From contig JARYHS010008074.1 of NCBI GenBank assembly GCA_031002005.1, forward strand, positions 278,133,930-278,197,929: a DNA stretch of 64,000 nt. The letters run 5' to 3'. How positions within the stretch are numbered: the first letter of the stretch is position 1; every line of letters starts with the position of its first letter. The position numbers were made by a program, and so were the translations under genes. Positions 22,845 through 33,990 of the stretch are shown here, piece by piece. The DNA comes from Vandiemenella viatica. Its lineage: Eukaryota; Arthropoda; Insecta; Orthoptera; Morabidae. The notes beneath the pieces were generated by a model. That model was not told the origin of the DNA and ran no database searches. It saw only the letters and a list, made by a program, of their open reading frames with translations.

Positions 22845-24800
22845 CTCATTTAAACTAGAGATGTCCCAGAAAACTTCTTTCATTAGCTGCTTGTTTGACA
22901 GCCATAAATCTATTAATTGCAATTATCCTACTGATGTTAGAAAGTATTGATGATTCCATGATGAATTTCTTAAAAGTTCGCTGAAAAGTAATATTACAGT
23001 TCAAAAACTAGCTGTATATTTCTTTCTCTTTTTCAGTAATCTATCTATCTGTATCTGTCTATATTAGCCTACTATTATAAATCTGTACGCGAGCTACGTC
23101 TATCTGAAGGTTTAAGGAAGTTTCATTTAAAAACTACTGCATCAATTTTGATTGGTTTTTCACAGTTTGAAAGATTATGGTCTAGATTTAATTTTGCGGT
23201 ATATCTTATGAAAAAGAAATGATAAGTCGTACATAATAAGAACAGATAGGCACAAAAGATTTCACTACATCTCAGATGATCACTCCTTTACGAGTTACAC
23301 ATTAAAGATTGTAACGAAAAAGGGGGGGGGTCGTTACTTTCAGTTTTAAATGTTAAAAGTGGTTCTTGAGCTTAATTAGAAATTAATATTTGAATAGCAA
23401 GGATCTTGATTGCTGTTGATAAACACATATAATGCTTGATTTATTAGTTTCATATGGCTTGTACATAGCCGGATACATTTAACGTTACGTTAGGCATTAT
23501 GGATATTTGCAAGAGAAAGCACTATCCGGCTTTACAATCTGCCTGAAGATAGCTAACATAAACGAAATGGTAAATATCTCATTCTATAAAATTGAATGCA
23601 TGATAACATTGTGGCCACACGCCAACAGTAAAATGTTACATGTACAATGGATAAAATCCCTTAGGCGCCTTTTAAATTAAAAATGTGAACAAGAGCAAGA
23701 TTCAACTGAATTTACAATGAGCTTTAAAGTTCAAGAGGTTGTTTGCCAACTAGCTTTTGCAATGGATTGAGCAGAGATCCTGACTTAGGGTCGTTTACGG
23801 ATTCTTCAAAGTCTTTCCAAACCATGAAACGATGATGGGCGATGGAACACTTTACCATAATCAGCAACGACAGCGGCGGTGTGTGATGGAGGTCAGCAAT
23901 TGCACACCCAGTGCAAGGACAGCATCAAACGACCAGCCTGTGGTCAAAGTCAGAACCCTCCAGCATAGCGCCACTTTGCGCTGTCACGTCTAGACACGGC
24001 GACTGTCCACTACAGAATGCCTGAAGATGGCGGCTTCTCCTCTTCCCGAAAACTCCCTCCAGCAGTTTCGTTACATGAAAAAAAGGAAGCCAGGCAATAA
24101 CATCGGCCGATCCCGTATCTTATACGGCATTGGATGTTTAACTTGTTTCCAAAACCACGTGAGGTTTAAAGTCAAGCCCATTTGCTCTATACTTTCCCGC
24201 TCGCCTGTCGTCTCATGTGCCATTCAGGTATCCATCCGCCGGTCATTGCTATGACCTTGGGGGTGGGCCGTTTCTGGGCAGGTAACGGTTGGGAGCCCCC
24301 ACGCCGTCGGAAGAATTTACCGTTGCAGCTTCAAAATCCTTTCTGCCCCTTCAAGTAACAACCTCTTTATTCAGATGAATGGCAGCCTGGGATATCCATT
24401 TAAAGGATCGGATAATTAAATTACCAAATACCCCTAAAAATTAATATAGTCTGAATATAAAAATAATTAAATACAAATTTACATGTCTTGTAGTACGCCA
24501 CATTCCTGCGTGCTACAAGATCTAGCTACAACACCGATAAACACACTACTCTTTGGATTTTGTTAATATTGTTTGTTCACCACGCAGCTCTGGATATTTA
24601 TTTCATCAGTTATATTAAAGATAGCATGTTAGAAAACAGGGCAAACGTTAATCAAATCACTACATGAAAGATTAACACCTCAGTAATTGTAACGAAATTG
24701 TGTAATTTAATTTACGCTAAATGTTATAAAGATACTACATTACAAATGTTTATACTTTGCTATTAGAAGAAAAACAAGGGGCAAAGAAGTAGTATTAAAA
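22845..24800. other. no supported gene; Helitron-like scrap and unassigned ORF
   Basis: Near 23130-23165 a phrase (AAACTACTGCATCAATTTTG then ATTGGTTTTTC) resembles arthropod Helitron-like repeats. A run of nine Gs lies at 23321-23329. The 75-codon ORF at 24027-24254 in GC-richer DNA (23860-24320) resembles no family I know. Confidence 0.35.
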
Positions 24801-24885
24801 CAGCGTTATGTCAGGACCAAAGGATGCCGCCGCCACCCGCCCCGCCCCCTCCCCCACCTCCTGCGGCCAAGGCGCCGCTACTAAA

Positions 24886-25105
24886 GGCTATTACCTACCT
24901 GCGAAGATTGCTTCGGGCCGCCCCCTGCCTTTTAATTAAAACTTCTGTCAGAGGGTAATAAACGAGGCTATTACCAACCTGGGAAGATTTTCGTGCAGCC
25001 CAGGCTATTACCTACCTGCGGCCGCCCACTGCCTTTTAATTAAAATTTCTGCCGGATAATAAACGAGGCTATTACCTACCTGCGAAATTGCTTCGTACTG
25101 TCCTC
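24886..25105 (+). repeat. irregular tandem repeat, four units
   Basis: The block AGGCTATTACCTACCTGCG recurs at about 24887, 24966, 25003 and 25066, with a shared internal block CTGCCTTTTAATTAAAA and end block TAATAAACG. Units are about 80, 37, 63 and 35 bp, so deletions have shortened some. Upstream is a C-rich stretch (24825-24870); downstream TGTATATAAGGC near 25157 looks like a TATA box but has no gene attached. Confidence 0.75.
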
Positions 25106-25202
25106 CCGACCGACCCTTTATACGCATTCGCCGGTCCCTGACAGTGCTCTGCGCTCTTGTATATAAGGCAGACTAATAACGATTACGTACTTAATTCGGT
25201 CT

Positions 25203-25420
25203 AATATTCACATTTTCCTCTGTTTTTCTATACAATGGTCTTAAAATAGTAATTCATCGATTTTGTCAAAAGTATTGATTAATCACGATTTTTTACTGAA
25301 ATGCAGTATAATATTTGCATTTTCTCCGTTTTTTCTATATAGTGGTCTTAAAATAGTAATTATTCGCAAATTCATCGTAACTATTGAAATAATTAACATA
25401 TTTTCGTAAAGTGTGGTCAA
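25203..25420 (+). repeat. tandem duplication, about 108 bp period
   Basis: The block TAATATTCACATTTTCCTCT and TGGTCTTAAAATAGTAATT (from 25203) recurs from about 25310 as TAATATTTGCATTTTCTCCG and TGGTCTTAAAATAGTAATT. Two units only. Confidence 0.75.
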
Positions 25421-25454
25421 CAGTTCGGAACACCATCGGTCTAATAAAGAGGGA

Positions 25455-25555
25455 AGAAAGTTGAAGAATGGAAATGGTGAAACATGGTATCGACACATTC
25501 AGGCATACTCTTCCGAGAGATACCGAAATGCTTAACGTCCCCATCCTAGGTAAAA
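25455..25555 (+). repeat. interspersed repeat E, short copy
   Basis: GGTGAAACATGGTATCGACAC, then GCATACTCTTCCGAGAGATA and TTAACGTCCCCATCCTAGG match the longer copy at 25840-26010 (ACTCTTCCGAAAGATGCC, TTAACGTCCCCATTCAGTGG). The family looks like a dispersed insect repeat, but its class is unknown to me. Confidence 0.6.
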
Positions 25556-25839
25556 TTCAGTCACTTTAGTTTTGCGTGATAATAATAATAATTCATATGG
25601 CTTTATTATTCTGGATACCCCAGAAGGATTCGGCCGCCGATAGACAGTATCGATTATCTACGCATGTGTAGTTTGTTATGAAACCCAAATAGTCGTTTAT
25701 TGCCTGAAGTCACCGCGAACACTTAGGCCTATATGATGCAGGACAGATTTATAAATGTATTGTTTGAATTGTGCTCGAATGGTACACAGAGTAATGATAA
25801 TGTATATTTTCAGCCTAGAGCCTCATTTCTTTATTATTA

Positions 25840-26010
25840 TAGGCAATGAGAGACGAAGAAGGAAGAGAGTGAAACCTGGTGCCGGCCCGCTTAGGCCTAC
25901 TCTTCCGAAAGATGCCGGTCAGGTTTAACGTCCCCATTCAGTGGTCGAATCACCATCAACAGTGTCGTATGCCTTCACTCTATACACTCTGTGGAGAGGC
26001 TGAACCCAAA
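25840..26010 (+). repeat. interspersed repeat E, longer copy
   Basis: Second copy of the repeat at 25455: GGTGCCGGCCCGCTTAGGCC, ACTCTTCCGAAAGATGCC, TTAACGTCCCCATTC, then CGAATCACCATCAACAG and CTTCACTCTATACACTC. The 60-codon ORF here is a by-product of the repeat. Confidence 0.6.
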
Positions 26011-26246
26011 CCAGGTATCGTAAGAAAAATGAAAAACCGAAATCATACTCTCGAGTACTAGCTGAAATGTGAAATGATAGTAGTAGTCAGTACTCGAATA
26101 AGTAGCTCATTTCGGCTTACGGAATGCGGTGAGCAGTTGTAAGTGTAAAATGTAGATTTCTAACGTCAAAGTAGGTGTAGCAGTGATCAAACTCGGCTGC
26201 ACTATTTTCCGTGTTACATCTCCTGTTTGTTTGAAAACACAGAACT

Positions 26247-26456
26247 GTCGAGGGCATTAGAGGTGGGATGGGACTGGAGCCTTTGAACTGGAAGAAATTC
26301 GGCCATGGTCTTTTAAAGGAAGCATCCCGGCATTTGCCTGGAGTGATTTGGGGAAACCATGGAAAACCCAAATCTGGATGCTCGGATTGAAATTCGAACC
26401 CACGTCCTCCCGAATGCGAGGCCAAAACGTTAACCATTCACCCACCAAGCTCGGTG
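26247..26456 (-). mobile_element. SINE family A copy with full head
   Basis: The minus strand shows the head CACCGAGCTTGGTGGGTGAA, a B-box region (TTCGAATTTCAATCC, mutated), the body and the GTCTCTAATGCC-like tail. A-box bases differ from the reference (GGTTAACG), so it is an older copy. Confidence 0.85.
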
Positions 26457-26674
26457 TAGTATTTCGTGAAACTTTTCATCGCTTATCGCCTAGAGGCACG
26501 CGAACACTTCAACAACGAAAAACACGTTTAGTGGTGTTTGTGCCGGTAGGAAGGAATAAGTTTTTTTTCTGTAGCCATTTGAGACAATTTGTTTCTTGTA
26601 TTTTTGGCTGGGAGTCCTCGAATAGTTAGTTATATTCAAAAGTAACAGAGTATCGATTTTCCACGCGTTTCGTC

Positions 26675-26995
26675 TATGCCGTGGCTAACAAGCCTACAGT
26701 ATTGCGTTTCGGCATGGGAAGAGAAGCCCTTAACACTTTAGTTTTTGTGGATAGGTGATTTGTTCTACACTTTTCAGCCAAACGTGTAAAAATTATCTCA
26801 TTATATACTGATTTCAAAATCCGTACCGTCGCAGTACAGCAATTCAACTAAGATAGTGCTCACTAAGTTGTACATGATGTTAGATCTTTCGTGAAATTTT
26901 TCAACATTGCTAGAGTGTGAGTCTGTTCTGAAAGTCTAAAATGATCTCGTGCACAACCCCAAAAGGGTACATATCGAACAACGCGATGTGGACAG
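26675..26995 (+). mobile_element. SINE family B, headless copy
   Basis: TATTGCGTTTCGGCATGGG, then TTTCGTGAAATTTTTCAAC, GATCTCGTGCACAACCCC and AACGCGATG align in order with the complete copy at 27418-27835. The tRNA-like head is absent here. Confidence 0.7.
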
Positions 26996-27417
26996 TTCTT
27001 ATCCCAACACAAGGCGGTACAGAGCACAGATAGTGGGAAATAGAAGAATGCATACTTCCTACAGAAACAGCGGTTACAGGTGCATATTGTCGGGGATTGG
27101 TACATATCTAAAGTTTTCATGAACTGCGCCACTCAAAAACAAGATAGGAAAATCTATCTTTAGGTCTTACAGAAAATTTACAACTCCTACATATACACAC
27201 CGGCGCGGCGTCGAGGATAGCAACTATCGTGTAAGAATCATAGTATGAAAGTATGAATCATAATATGCTCGATTAAACATACATACTTACACATGAATTG
27301 CAATTGGAATCTTGTACTGGTAGCAAAATGTAACGCTATAAAACCAGTTATATACTACTTGGAGAGTTTCAGCCTTCCAGAGTTATTTTTTTTTTTTATA
27401 TGCCAATCTAAATATCG

Positions 27418-27835
27418 AGCCTGGTGGCTGAGTTTTTAACAGTAGGCACTGTCATGCGGAGGTGGAGGGTTCGATTCCCGGTCCGGTTGTTCATTAGTAC
27501 GATTTCTGGCGCGCTCCGTCTACACTCGCCTGCTGTATTGCGTTTCGGTATGGGCAGAGAGACCCTTAAACATTACGTGGTTTAGGTGACATGATCTTCA
27601 CTCTCCAACTAGCAGGCTGTCAAATGCGTGAAAATTCGTCACTTTAAACTGATTTCAAAATGCCTACAGCCGCAATACAGAAATTCACCGAAGATAGCGT
27701 CCACTAAGTTGTAGATGATGCTAAATCTTTCGTGAAATTTTTCGTCAGTGCCAGGGTACGAGTCGGTTCCGAAGTCTAAAAGGATCTCGTGTACAATCCC
27801 CTAAGGGCACATAGTGAACAACACGATGCGAGATT
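27418..27835 (+). mobile_element. SINE family B with tRNA-like head
   Basis: The head reads GCCTGGTGGCTGAG and, at 27468-27478, a perfect B box GGTTCGATTCC. The body is shared with 26675-26995: GCGTTTCGGTATGGG, CTGATTTCAAAATGCC, TTTCGTGAAATTTTTCG and GATCTCGTGTACAATCCCC. It ends near AACAACACGATGCG, where a tandem repeat begins. Confidence 0.75.
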
Positions 27836-27839
27836 TGTG

Positions 27840-28060
27840 AATTGTGGGACAAGTGGTCTTCCACAAACAGGATTTCACACGTTTACGCCCACCACCACCA
27901 CTTCCCCCACAGCACATGTCATTGACAGATTGATGGATTGTGGAGCAGGTGTTCCCCACATTCAACAGGCTATCCCCCCCCCCCTCCCCCACCACCACCA
28001 CCTCCATCACAGCACGTGTCCTCCCATGGTTAGGACTGAACAGGTTTACCCCCACATCAA
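27840..28060 (+). repeat. tandem repeat of about 95 bp, C- and CCA-rich
   Basis: Two and a part units: AATTGTGGGACAAGTGGTC and GGATTGTGGAGCAGGTGTT start units near 27840 and 27935. Each contains a CCACCACCACCAC run, CCCCCACAGCAC-like block and CATGTC/CGTGTC. The His/Pro-rich ORFs across it are low-complexity by-products. Confidence 0.75.
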
Positions 28061-28064
28061 AATC

Positions 28065-28190
28065 AAATATTGAACACATACGTCTACAAACCCGGTGCCT
28101 CAGGATAATATACAGGGTCCCAAGGTATACACGAACAGCCGACCACGTCGAAGCAGAAATCTCGATGATCTATGGAGAAATTCAATAACA
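28065..28190 (+). pseudogene. Jockey-like LINE fragment
   Basis: The frame reading LQTRCLRIIYRVPRYTRTAD matches the conserved region after the reverse transcriptase of Jockey-clade elements (QNKCLR.I..APRY.R). It is a short relic directly after the tandem repeat, with no other domain visible. Confidence 0.6.
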
Positions 28191-28194
28191 AACA

Positions 28195-29530
28195 ACTAAA
28201 ATGCACAACAGCATAGATAAAATATGGGACACAGAAGAATGGCCTAAGATCTTGGGAACTGTAGTACGAAGGACATGGCATAAGGACAAGGTGCCCCTAA
28301 GTATTATACGAGACCCAATCTGATAGCAGCCATGAAACATGAACCCTAAAGGGGTTTTCCAGATAAGATCATCATGATGATCACAGCCCGGTTTTATCCC
28401 CCAAAGAATAAATAAACAGAGCCACCAAAACAAACCCTTCCAAACACATGAAAACAAATAGCAAAGCTACCGACATAGCAGAGCTACACAAACAAATCGT
28501 TGAGACATAGACACCTGAAAAAAATAATTAAAAAAATCACCGCTGTGATTGAATGATCACTAGTCGAATATTTAATTGACATTGATTATTAGAAATAGTA
28601 GTAGAGGTAGCGTTGGAAGAGGTACTTAGTTATTACAATAATCACCTGTCCTGGAATAATGTTTTAGTTAATGGTGATAATAGTACTGACAGAAGGAGCA
28701 GAAGTAGGAGCAGAAGTAAAAACCTTGACACAGCTATTTATTTGTGACAGAAATCATATGAAGTTAAATATCCCGAAGTAAGTGCTTATATTAATTTCAT
28801 GAAAATTATATTTGCATGCAAAATAATGGAGATAAGGGCGCAGAGCAATCTCTAGGTGCTGCGCTATGATGTCCAGAGGAAAAATAATTAAAATATGATT
28901 CAAATTGAGAAATCACCTCCGCACTTACTTGTCACGATTTTTGGAAACTGATACCTGAATTGTTGGAACAATATTGATCCGCCACAGAATAGATTTACCT
29001 TACGTCGTTTCAAACTAATACTTGCATATTAATGAGTTGCAATCATAATTTTATAATGTTATGGAACTTACGTAGCATTCATTTTGTTACCCAAAGCAAA
29101 TATTTTCGTTTCATATTTGAAAACTATCCTTGTTTTGGAAAATTGGTTTGCTGCAAGCCAGTAAACAGTGATCGACAAGTCGCAATTCGCAAACTTTAAA
29201 ACTGAATGATGTGTAAAATTTTTATTCGATCGTTTCCTATCACCACTGTTGAAATATCAGGATCAGAGTTAACAAAGAAACATTGTGAAACTGTGAAAAC
29301 AGTTAATGGGAAACCCTGAACGAGTAGTAGGATCGCAGTCTCGTCTTCAGAAACTCGTATCTGACAATATCTCAGTGACATAGAGCAAATAACCTAAAAA
29401 CGACAGTCAAACGGACGTGACGTACTCTTTGGCCAAAACCCTGACGCCTGTAATCTGCGTGGCTTATACCGACGATCAGGCGGTAGTGATAAGATACCTG
29501 TGGCGTGCGAGGTGTGACCAGGTTGGTCAG
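28195..29530. other. no recognisable feature
   Basis: AT-rich sequence; ORFs of 60-90 codons on the minus strand (28084-28457, 29196-29381) show no family pattern. Confidence 0.4.
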
Positions 29531-29538
29531 TGAGTGAG

Positions 29539-29598
29539 ATGGGCTCTTGTTGGAGGAAGTTCAAGGGACGTGTGTTGGCGCTTCTGCGTCAGATACAG
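29539..29598 (+). CDS. candidate first coding exon (20 codons), speculative
   Basis: An ATG at 29539 opens a basic 20-codon stretch beginning MGSCWRKFKGRV. Gly at position 2, Ser then Cys, and basic residues look like a myristoylation/palmitoylation N-terminus. It ends CAG followed by GCAAGT (29599), a GC-type splice donor that otherwise fits consensus. The upstream 100 bp is GC-richer than its surroundings. If unspliced, the frame stops after 45 codons. The next candidate exon at 30676 is phase-compatible. Chance occurrence cannot be excluded. Confidence 0.2.
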
Positions 29599-29689
29599 GC
29601 AAGTAATGAACACCGTTCAACGAAGCTAGGCCTTTTATCGACATTTCAGATTGCTTTTCTGTCATTTGTCTCTTGATTCGTTTAGTGTA

Positions 29690-30560
29690 ATCCTTCATTT
29701 CTTTGTATCGTAATCTAAGTTCTTCACCTTAACATGTTCAGCACAACCTACATCCTCAAGTCTACCACATATATTGTTATAATCTTTCTTTACAGTTCTC
29801 ACATTCGAATGTTCTCTCCATTTACAAATAACCATTCCTGCAACTGCTATTTACGTGAGACTCTTACAAATCCTTCCCACCCAACATTTCCCAAACGAAT
29901 TCATTCCGCACTTTATCTGACTTCTCAACTTTAACATCCATCTTGATCACCCCATTTATTACATGTTTCAATATCATGACACTTTTTACATGCTTCAATA
30001 TTCCATCCTTTTGGCATTCATGAAGCCTAAGCTGCACTTTCATAAAGAGCTAAAATCCAAACATTATGTTCTTTCTGATCTAAGGATAAAACGTTTCTCT
30101 TTTGGAGAAAGTTCTTTTTTCTGGTATTATTATCCTACTGGCTCCTTCTTGCTTCCACAAGCAGTTTCAATTTTGCTTCCTACTTACCAAATTTCTTTTA
30201 ATTCTTCTGCTACAACTAATCCCATTTTATATTTAATTCTATTAGTATTATTTCTCTGCAATTCACTACTTTTGTCTTTCTTCGGTTTGTATTAGCCCAA
30301 ATTATTTTCTCCGTATTTTTTTCATGCCTTTGAGTAGTTAATTTATCTCCTTACTCCTGCCTGTTGTCTTCAGGTGTCTTCAACAAGGCAGCAGTATGCT
30401 GTGTCTCCTTGAATCTTTATTCCCAGTAGAAATTTTTTTTCACTTTTTTATTCATTCCTCTGCATACAATTTGAATATTACTGTAAAAAGATTGCTCAAG
30501 TATAGTATCCTTCGCGTTGTATTTTTGAATCGAAAATTAAGAATCACTCTAACAAATCGT
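29690..30560 (-). pseudogene. ancient RTE LINE remnant (3' half)
   Basis: The minus strand aligns in order with the 3' half of the RTE copy at 11239-12200: the equivalents of TCTTTACAGTTCT, GTTCTCTCCATT.ACAAAT, TCATTCCGCACTTTATCTG and TTTATTCCCAGTAGAAATTT are recognisable but strongly diverged. No frame stays open. It is much older than the 11-14 kb copy and lies between the two exon candidates. Confidence 0.6.
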
Positions 30561-30675
30561 CGCAAAACCTGCTCGAACTGATAAATACTATGGCTATCGT
30601 GCTATTGCTTTCTGTCGAAACCTGATAATGCTGAATATTTTTTAACATTTCATTCCACATCTCTTATTATTACAG

Positions 30676-30777
30676 TCCGTGCAGGATGAAACGGCAATTT
30701 CAATAATGGACACAAATATAGATGTCGTTGGATTGTTGTACGAGAATATAGAAGTTAAAAATTCCCATGTTTTATGA
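30676..30777 (+). CDS. candidate terminal coding exon (33 codons plus stop), speculative
   Basis: A pyrimidine-rich acceptor-like stretch, CATCTCTTATTATTACAG (30658-30675), precedes an open frame starting SVQDETAISIMD and ending KNSHVL then TGA (30775-30777). The other two frames close early. The composition is protein-like (acidic, no repeats). Splicing from 29598 would keep phase and give a 53-codon product. I recognise no family. Confidence 0.2.
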   Translation, partial: SVQDETAISIMDTNIDVVGLLYENIEVKNSHVL

Positions 30778-30968
30778 ACTGACAGCAGAATTAACAATCG
30801 AATTGAATAATTCCTTCATTTTAAAACATCTCTCTGAGCAATCGAGTCACTTGTGCCAGTAAATACTACCTATGACTAAAGTGCAGTGGCGGCTGTACCT
30901 TAAGTGCGCTCGTGCGCTGAACCACCAATCCAAAAGATTTAAAAATGACAAAATATTAAGTACCTACT

Positions 30969-32972
30969 TAGTGTTGTAAAAAAACGGTTTTTTTTCAAGC
31001 CTGAAAAAAAACATGAAAAAAAACTTTGAAAAAAAACATGTTTTTTTTCCTGTGGAACACGTTTTTTTCACAACTACTAAATTTCAATTTTGTAAGGCAG
31101 TTATCGTTTAATATGACTGTTTTAGAGTTTATACTAAGTACTTATCTTAATTTTTAAATGTATATATTTTTCTGGTTCAGTAAAACAATAATTACGAAAG
31201 TATTGGCGACATTGACTGAAAATTTCCTTTTACGAACGGTGCCAGCGCATAGTGATACTGATACCGAGTCATAAAATTGTCAGTAATTATGAATCGTTTC
31301 CTTGCAACCGTTTGCGTAAACCAACTATTGAAAAGAAATAAAGCTCATATTTTGTATGTTAATAGATTTAAATTCAAACTTAAAAGACCGTAATACAGAA
31401 CTAACGGCGCAGTATTTATGACCGGAAAATCATCTCACACTGCCGAATATATGGCTCAAGAAATCAGTTGTGTGATTGATGAAATAGGACAACATAAGAT
31501 ATTTGGCCTCGTGACCGACAATGCAGCGAATATGAAGGCAACTTGGAAACTACTTGAAGCAAAATACGAAAAGACAAACCTATTTACTTATGGTTGCCTA
31601 GCCCACTGTATCCAGCTAATATTGAATGATATGAAAGATTTGTCTCCTTTGAAGACTCTGACAGCGAATGCAATAGCTTGTATCAAGGCCATAAAAAACT
31701 CTCACAAGCTTAATACAGCCTTCGTAGAAAAACAATTAACCACCGGCATCAAAATAAGCCTTAAACTGCCAGTGAAAACTCGCTGGGGCTCACTTGTGTC
31801 TTGCTTCGAAAGTTTAAAAGAAAACAAACAAACTATTAGAGCAATGGCGATTGAAGAGGAACTTTCAAATGCATTAAATAAGATTAGCACAGTAAAGAAA
31901 TTAATGTTAAGCGATGACTTTTGGGATAAGGTGTCCAGTTTCAGTAATCTACTGAAACCTATATCTGACACTATTAAAATTGTGGAAAGGGACACACCTC
32001 AACTGTCTCATGTTTTAAGTTTATATAAAAAAATGGAAGATGAAGTGATAGAAAAGATGGGCAAAAGCCTTCTGGCGTTATCTGAAGTAAAAAAGGTCAA
32101 GGAAATATTAAAAGACAGAAAAGAATATGCAATATATGACGTACACAAAATTGCGAACTTGTTAGATCCTCAGTTTAAAGGATGCGATCTAACATCAGAT
32201 GATGAAACTTTTGCCACCGAACAAATTTATAATGCTGCAGTAAAAATTCCTGATATTGACGAGGACACGGTTCTGGCAGAACTTGCAAATTATATTGCAA
32301 AAGAAGGTTTTTTTTCTAAACCTTTTCTTTGGTCTTCAGTGAAAAAACTTACTCCTATTGCTTGGTGGGCAGGACTTTGCAAGTCGACTGCCTTATCTAA
32401 AGTAGCGATCAGAGTTCTAACCCTTCCAACTACATCGGCTGCAGTTGAGAGAACATTTAGTACTTACAGTGACATTCATTCCAAAAAAAGGAATAGACTG
32501 ACAAATTATAGAGCTAGCAAAATTGTGTACATTGCTCACAATTTAAAATTGAAATCTAAAAATCGTCTGTGAACAATACAAGAACAACCAGGAAAAGGAA
32601 ATGCAAATGTTTCTGAAGTGATGGAACTAGAGGAAACAGAAGGAGAAAGTGAAAACACCGACACCGACCAAACTAGTGTTGGTAGCGCTGATTCCAGTGA
32701 ATGTGATACTAATACTGACACCGATGATGAATAATATTATGTAACCTATAGAGATACATTTATCAAACATTATGTAATAATTTATATCATTCAGTAATAT
32801 TTAAAACAACAATGTAAAATGTAAATAAAACTATAATTTATCAAATATATTGTTTTTCTGAAAAAAAACCAAATTTAGAAAAAAAAAACAACGGTGCCAT
32901 GTTTTTTTTCATGTTTTTTTTCAAAATTTTGAAAAAAAAACAAAATGTTTTTTTTTTCAATTTGCAACACTA
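30969..32972 (+). mobile_element. inner hAT transposon nested in the outer one
   Basis: The ends read TAGTGTTGTAAAAAAACGG and, on the right in complement, TAGTGTTGCAAATTG. An exact 8-bp target duplication TACCTACT lies at 30961-30968 and 32973-32980. Both subterminal regions are made of repeated A/T runs (AAAAAAAACATG and TTTTTTTTCA), likely transposase-binding arrays. Length 2004 bp. It encodes the transposase at 31418-32734. Confidence 0.95.
31418..32734 (+). pseudogene. hAT transposase, N-terminally truncated, one internal stop
   Basis: The 384-codon open part lacks the BED finger and the first catalytic block. Visible blocks: VTDNAANMKATWKLL near residue 34 (second catalytic Asp), CLAHCIQLILNDMK near 60, VKTRWGSL near 119, and the C-terminal dimerisation region LPTTSAAVERTFSTYSDIHS near 339 with KKRNRLTNYRASKIVYIAHN. 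The TGA at 32570-32572 interrupts; the same frame continues for 53 codons as an acidic tail (MELEETEGESENTDTD) to TAA 32732-32734. Upstream of the first ATG only non-coding sequence separates it from the left terminal repeat, so the N-terminus was deleted. Confidence 0.92.
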
Positions 32973-33501
32973 TACCTACTTCATCTTTATTTTTATATTA
33001 CCATTTTAATATTTATTTTTAAACATACAAAAACAAAAACGTATAAAAAATTAAATCTCCAATTATGGTGAAACAGTTTGAGCGCTTTACTAAACTATTA
33101 AGACTTATTTTCCTGTAAAGACAAATTCTCGTGCGCTTCGGCGAGTGCACGAGGACTGCTAATACAACTTGTAGGTGTACGAGTTAATACGCCTGACGCG
33201 TGAAACAAAAGATAGTTCATAGAAACATACGGAGTAATGAGTCGGTTGTCGAGCGCCGCACGTGCGAACCGAGGATTGCCGAGAGCACCCGATGTTTGAC
33301 GAATTGGCTGGCTGGCATGGGCGCGCGCGAGGCGACGGCAGCCATGATTGACATCTCGTTATTAGACTATCAGTATAGTTTCACTGTATGTGTGACGCGC
33401 TAATAATTGTTTATTTATATTACCGTAAATAATTGTTTTTAGTTTTTGTTTCGATTTTTTTCGAGAACTTTTATTCTATACTGTGTATGGTGTTAGTGAA
33501 A

Positions 33502-33990
33502 ATGAGCATAAACATTGATTATATTAAAGAAAATAACAGAACTTTTCAAAATAAAGTGAACATAAAATTGGCCGGACCGCCACGGCCCTTTTTAAATTTA
33601 AAACAAGAGTGCAAATCGAAAAATAAAGCATTTACACGAAGTTTTAAAAGTGAAATGTATAATAGAAAGAAATGTTTGTGTGGATGTGAGCGTCTTAATG
33701 CATTCTTTTGTTTTCCTTGCATTATTTTTGGTGGAGAATCGATTTGGACAGAAACAGGAATCAAGGATTTGACGCATTTGAGTGAAAAAATAAAAAAACA
33801 TGATTCTTCACAAGTACACCTACAAAATGTAATGAGTTTGTCTGTGTTAGGCACGGTCGACATTCGTAATCAGCTAGATTCTGTGTATAGAAGCAATATC
33901 CAAAAGTATAATGAACAAGTTGATAAAAACAGGTATATTTTATCACGTCTTATCGATTGTGTCAAGTTTTGTGGTGCACCACCAGTTTGA
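33502..33990 (+). pseudogene. N-terminal TTF-finger part of a ZMYM1-like hAT transposase
   Basis: The open frame runs from 33433, but the most likely start is the Met at 33502 (MSINIDYIKENN). The zinc-finger segment KKCLCGCERLNAFFCFPCII is followed by FGGESIWTETGIKDLTHLSE and LSVLGTVDIRNQLDSVYR, the usual sequence of the TTF-type hAT transposases annotated as ZMYM1-like. After KFCGAPPV the frame stops: a deletion has joined it to the 3' terminal region, removing the RNase-H-like catalytic and dimerisation parts. It could at most yield a DNA-binding fragment. Confidence 0.9.

Noticed and set aside
27418..27480. tRNA gene
   Set aside because: A and B box-like only; the same body occurs headless at 26675, marking a SINE.
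27801..28079. His/Pro- or Gly-rich protein genes on both strands
   Set aside because: These ORFs are by-products of a CCA- and C-rich tandem repeat.
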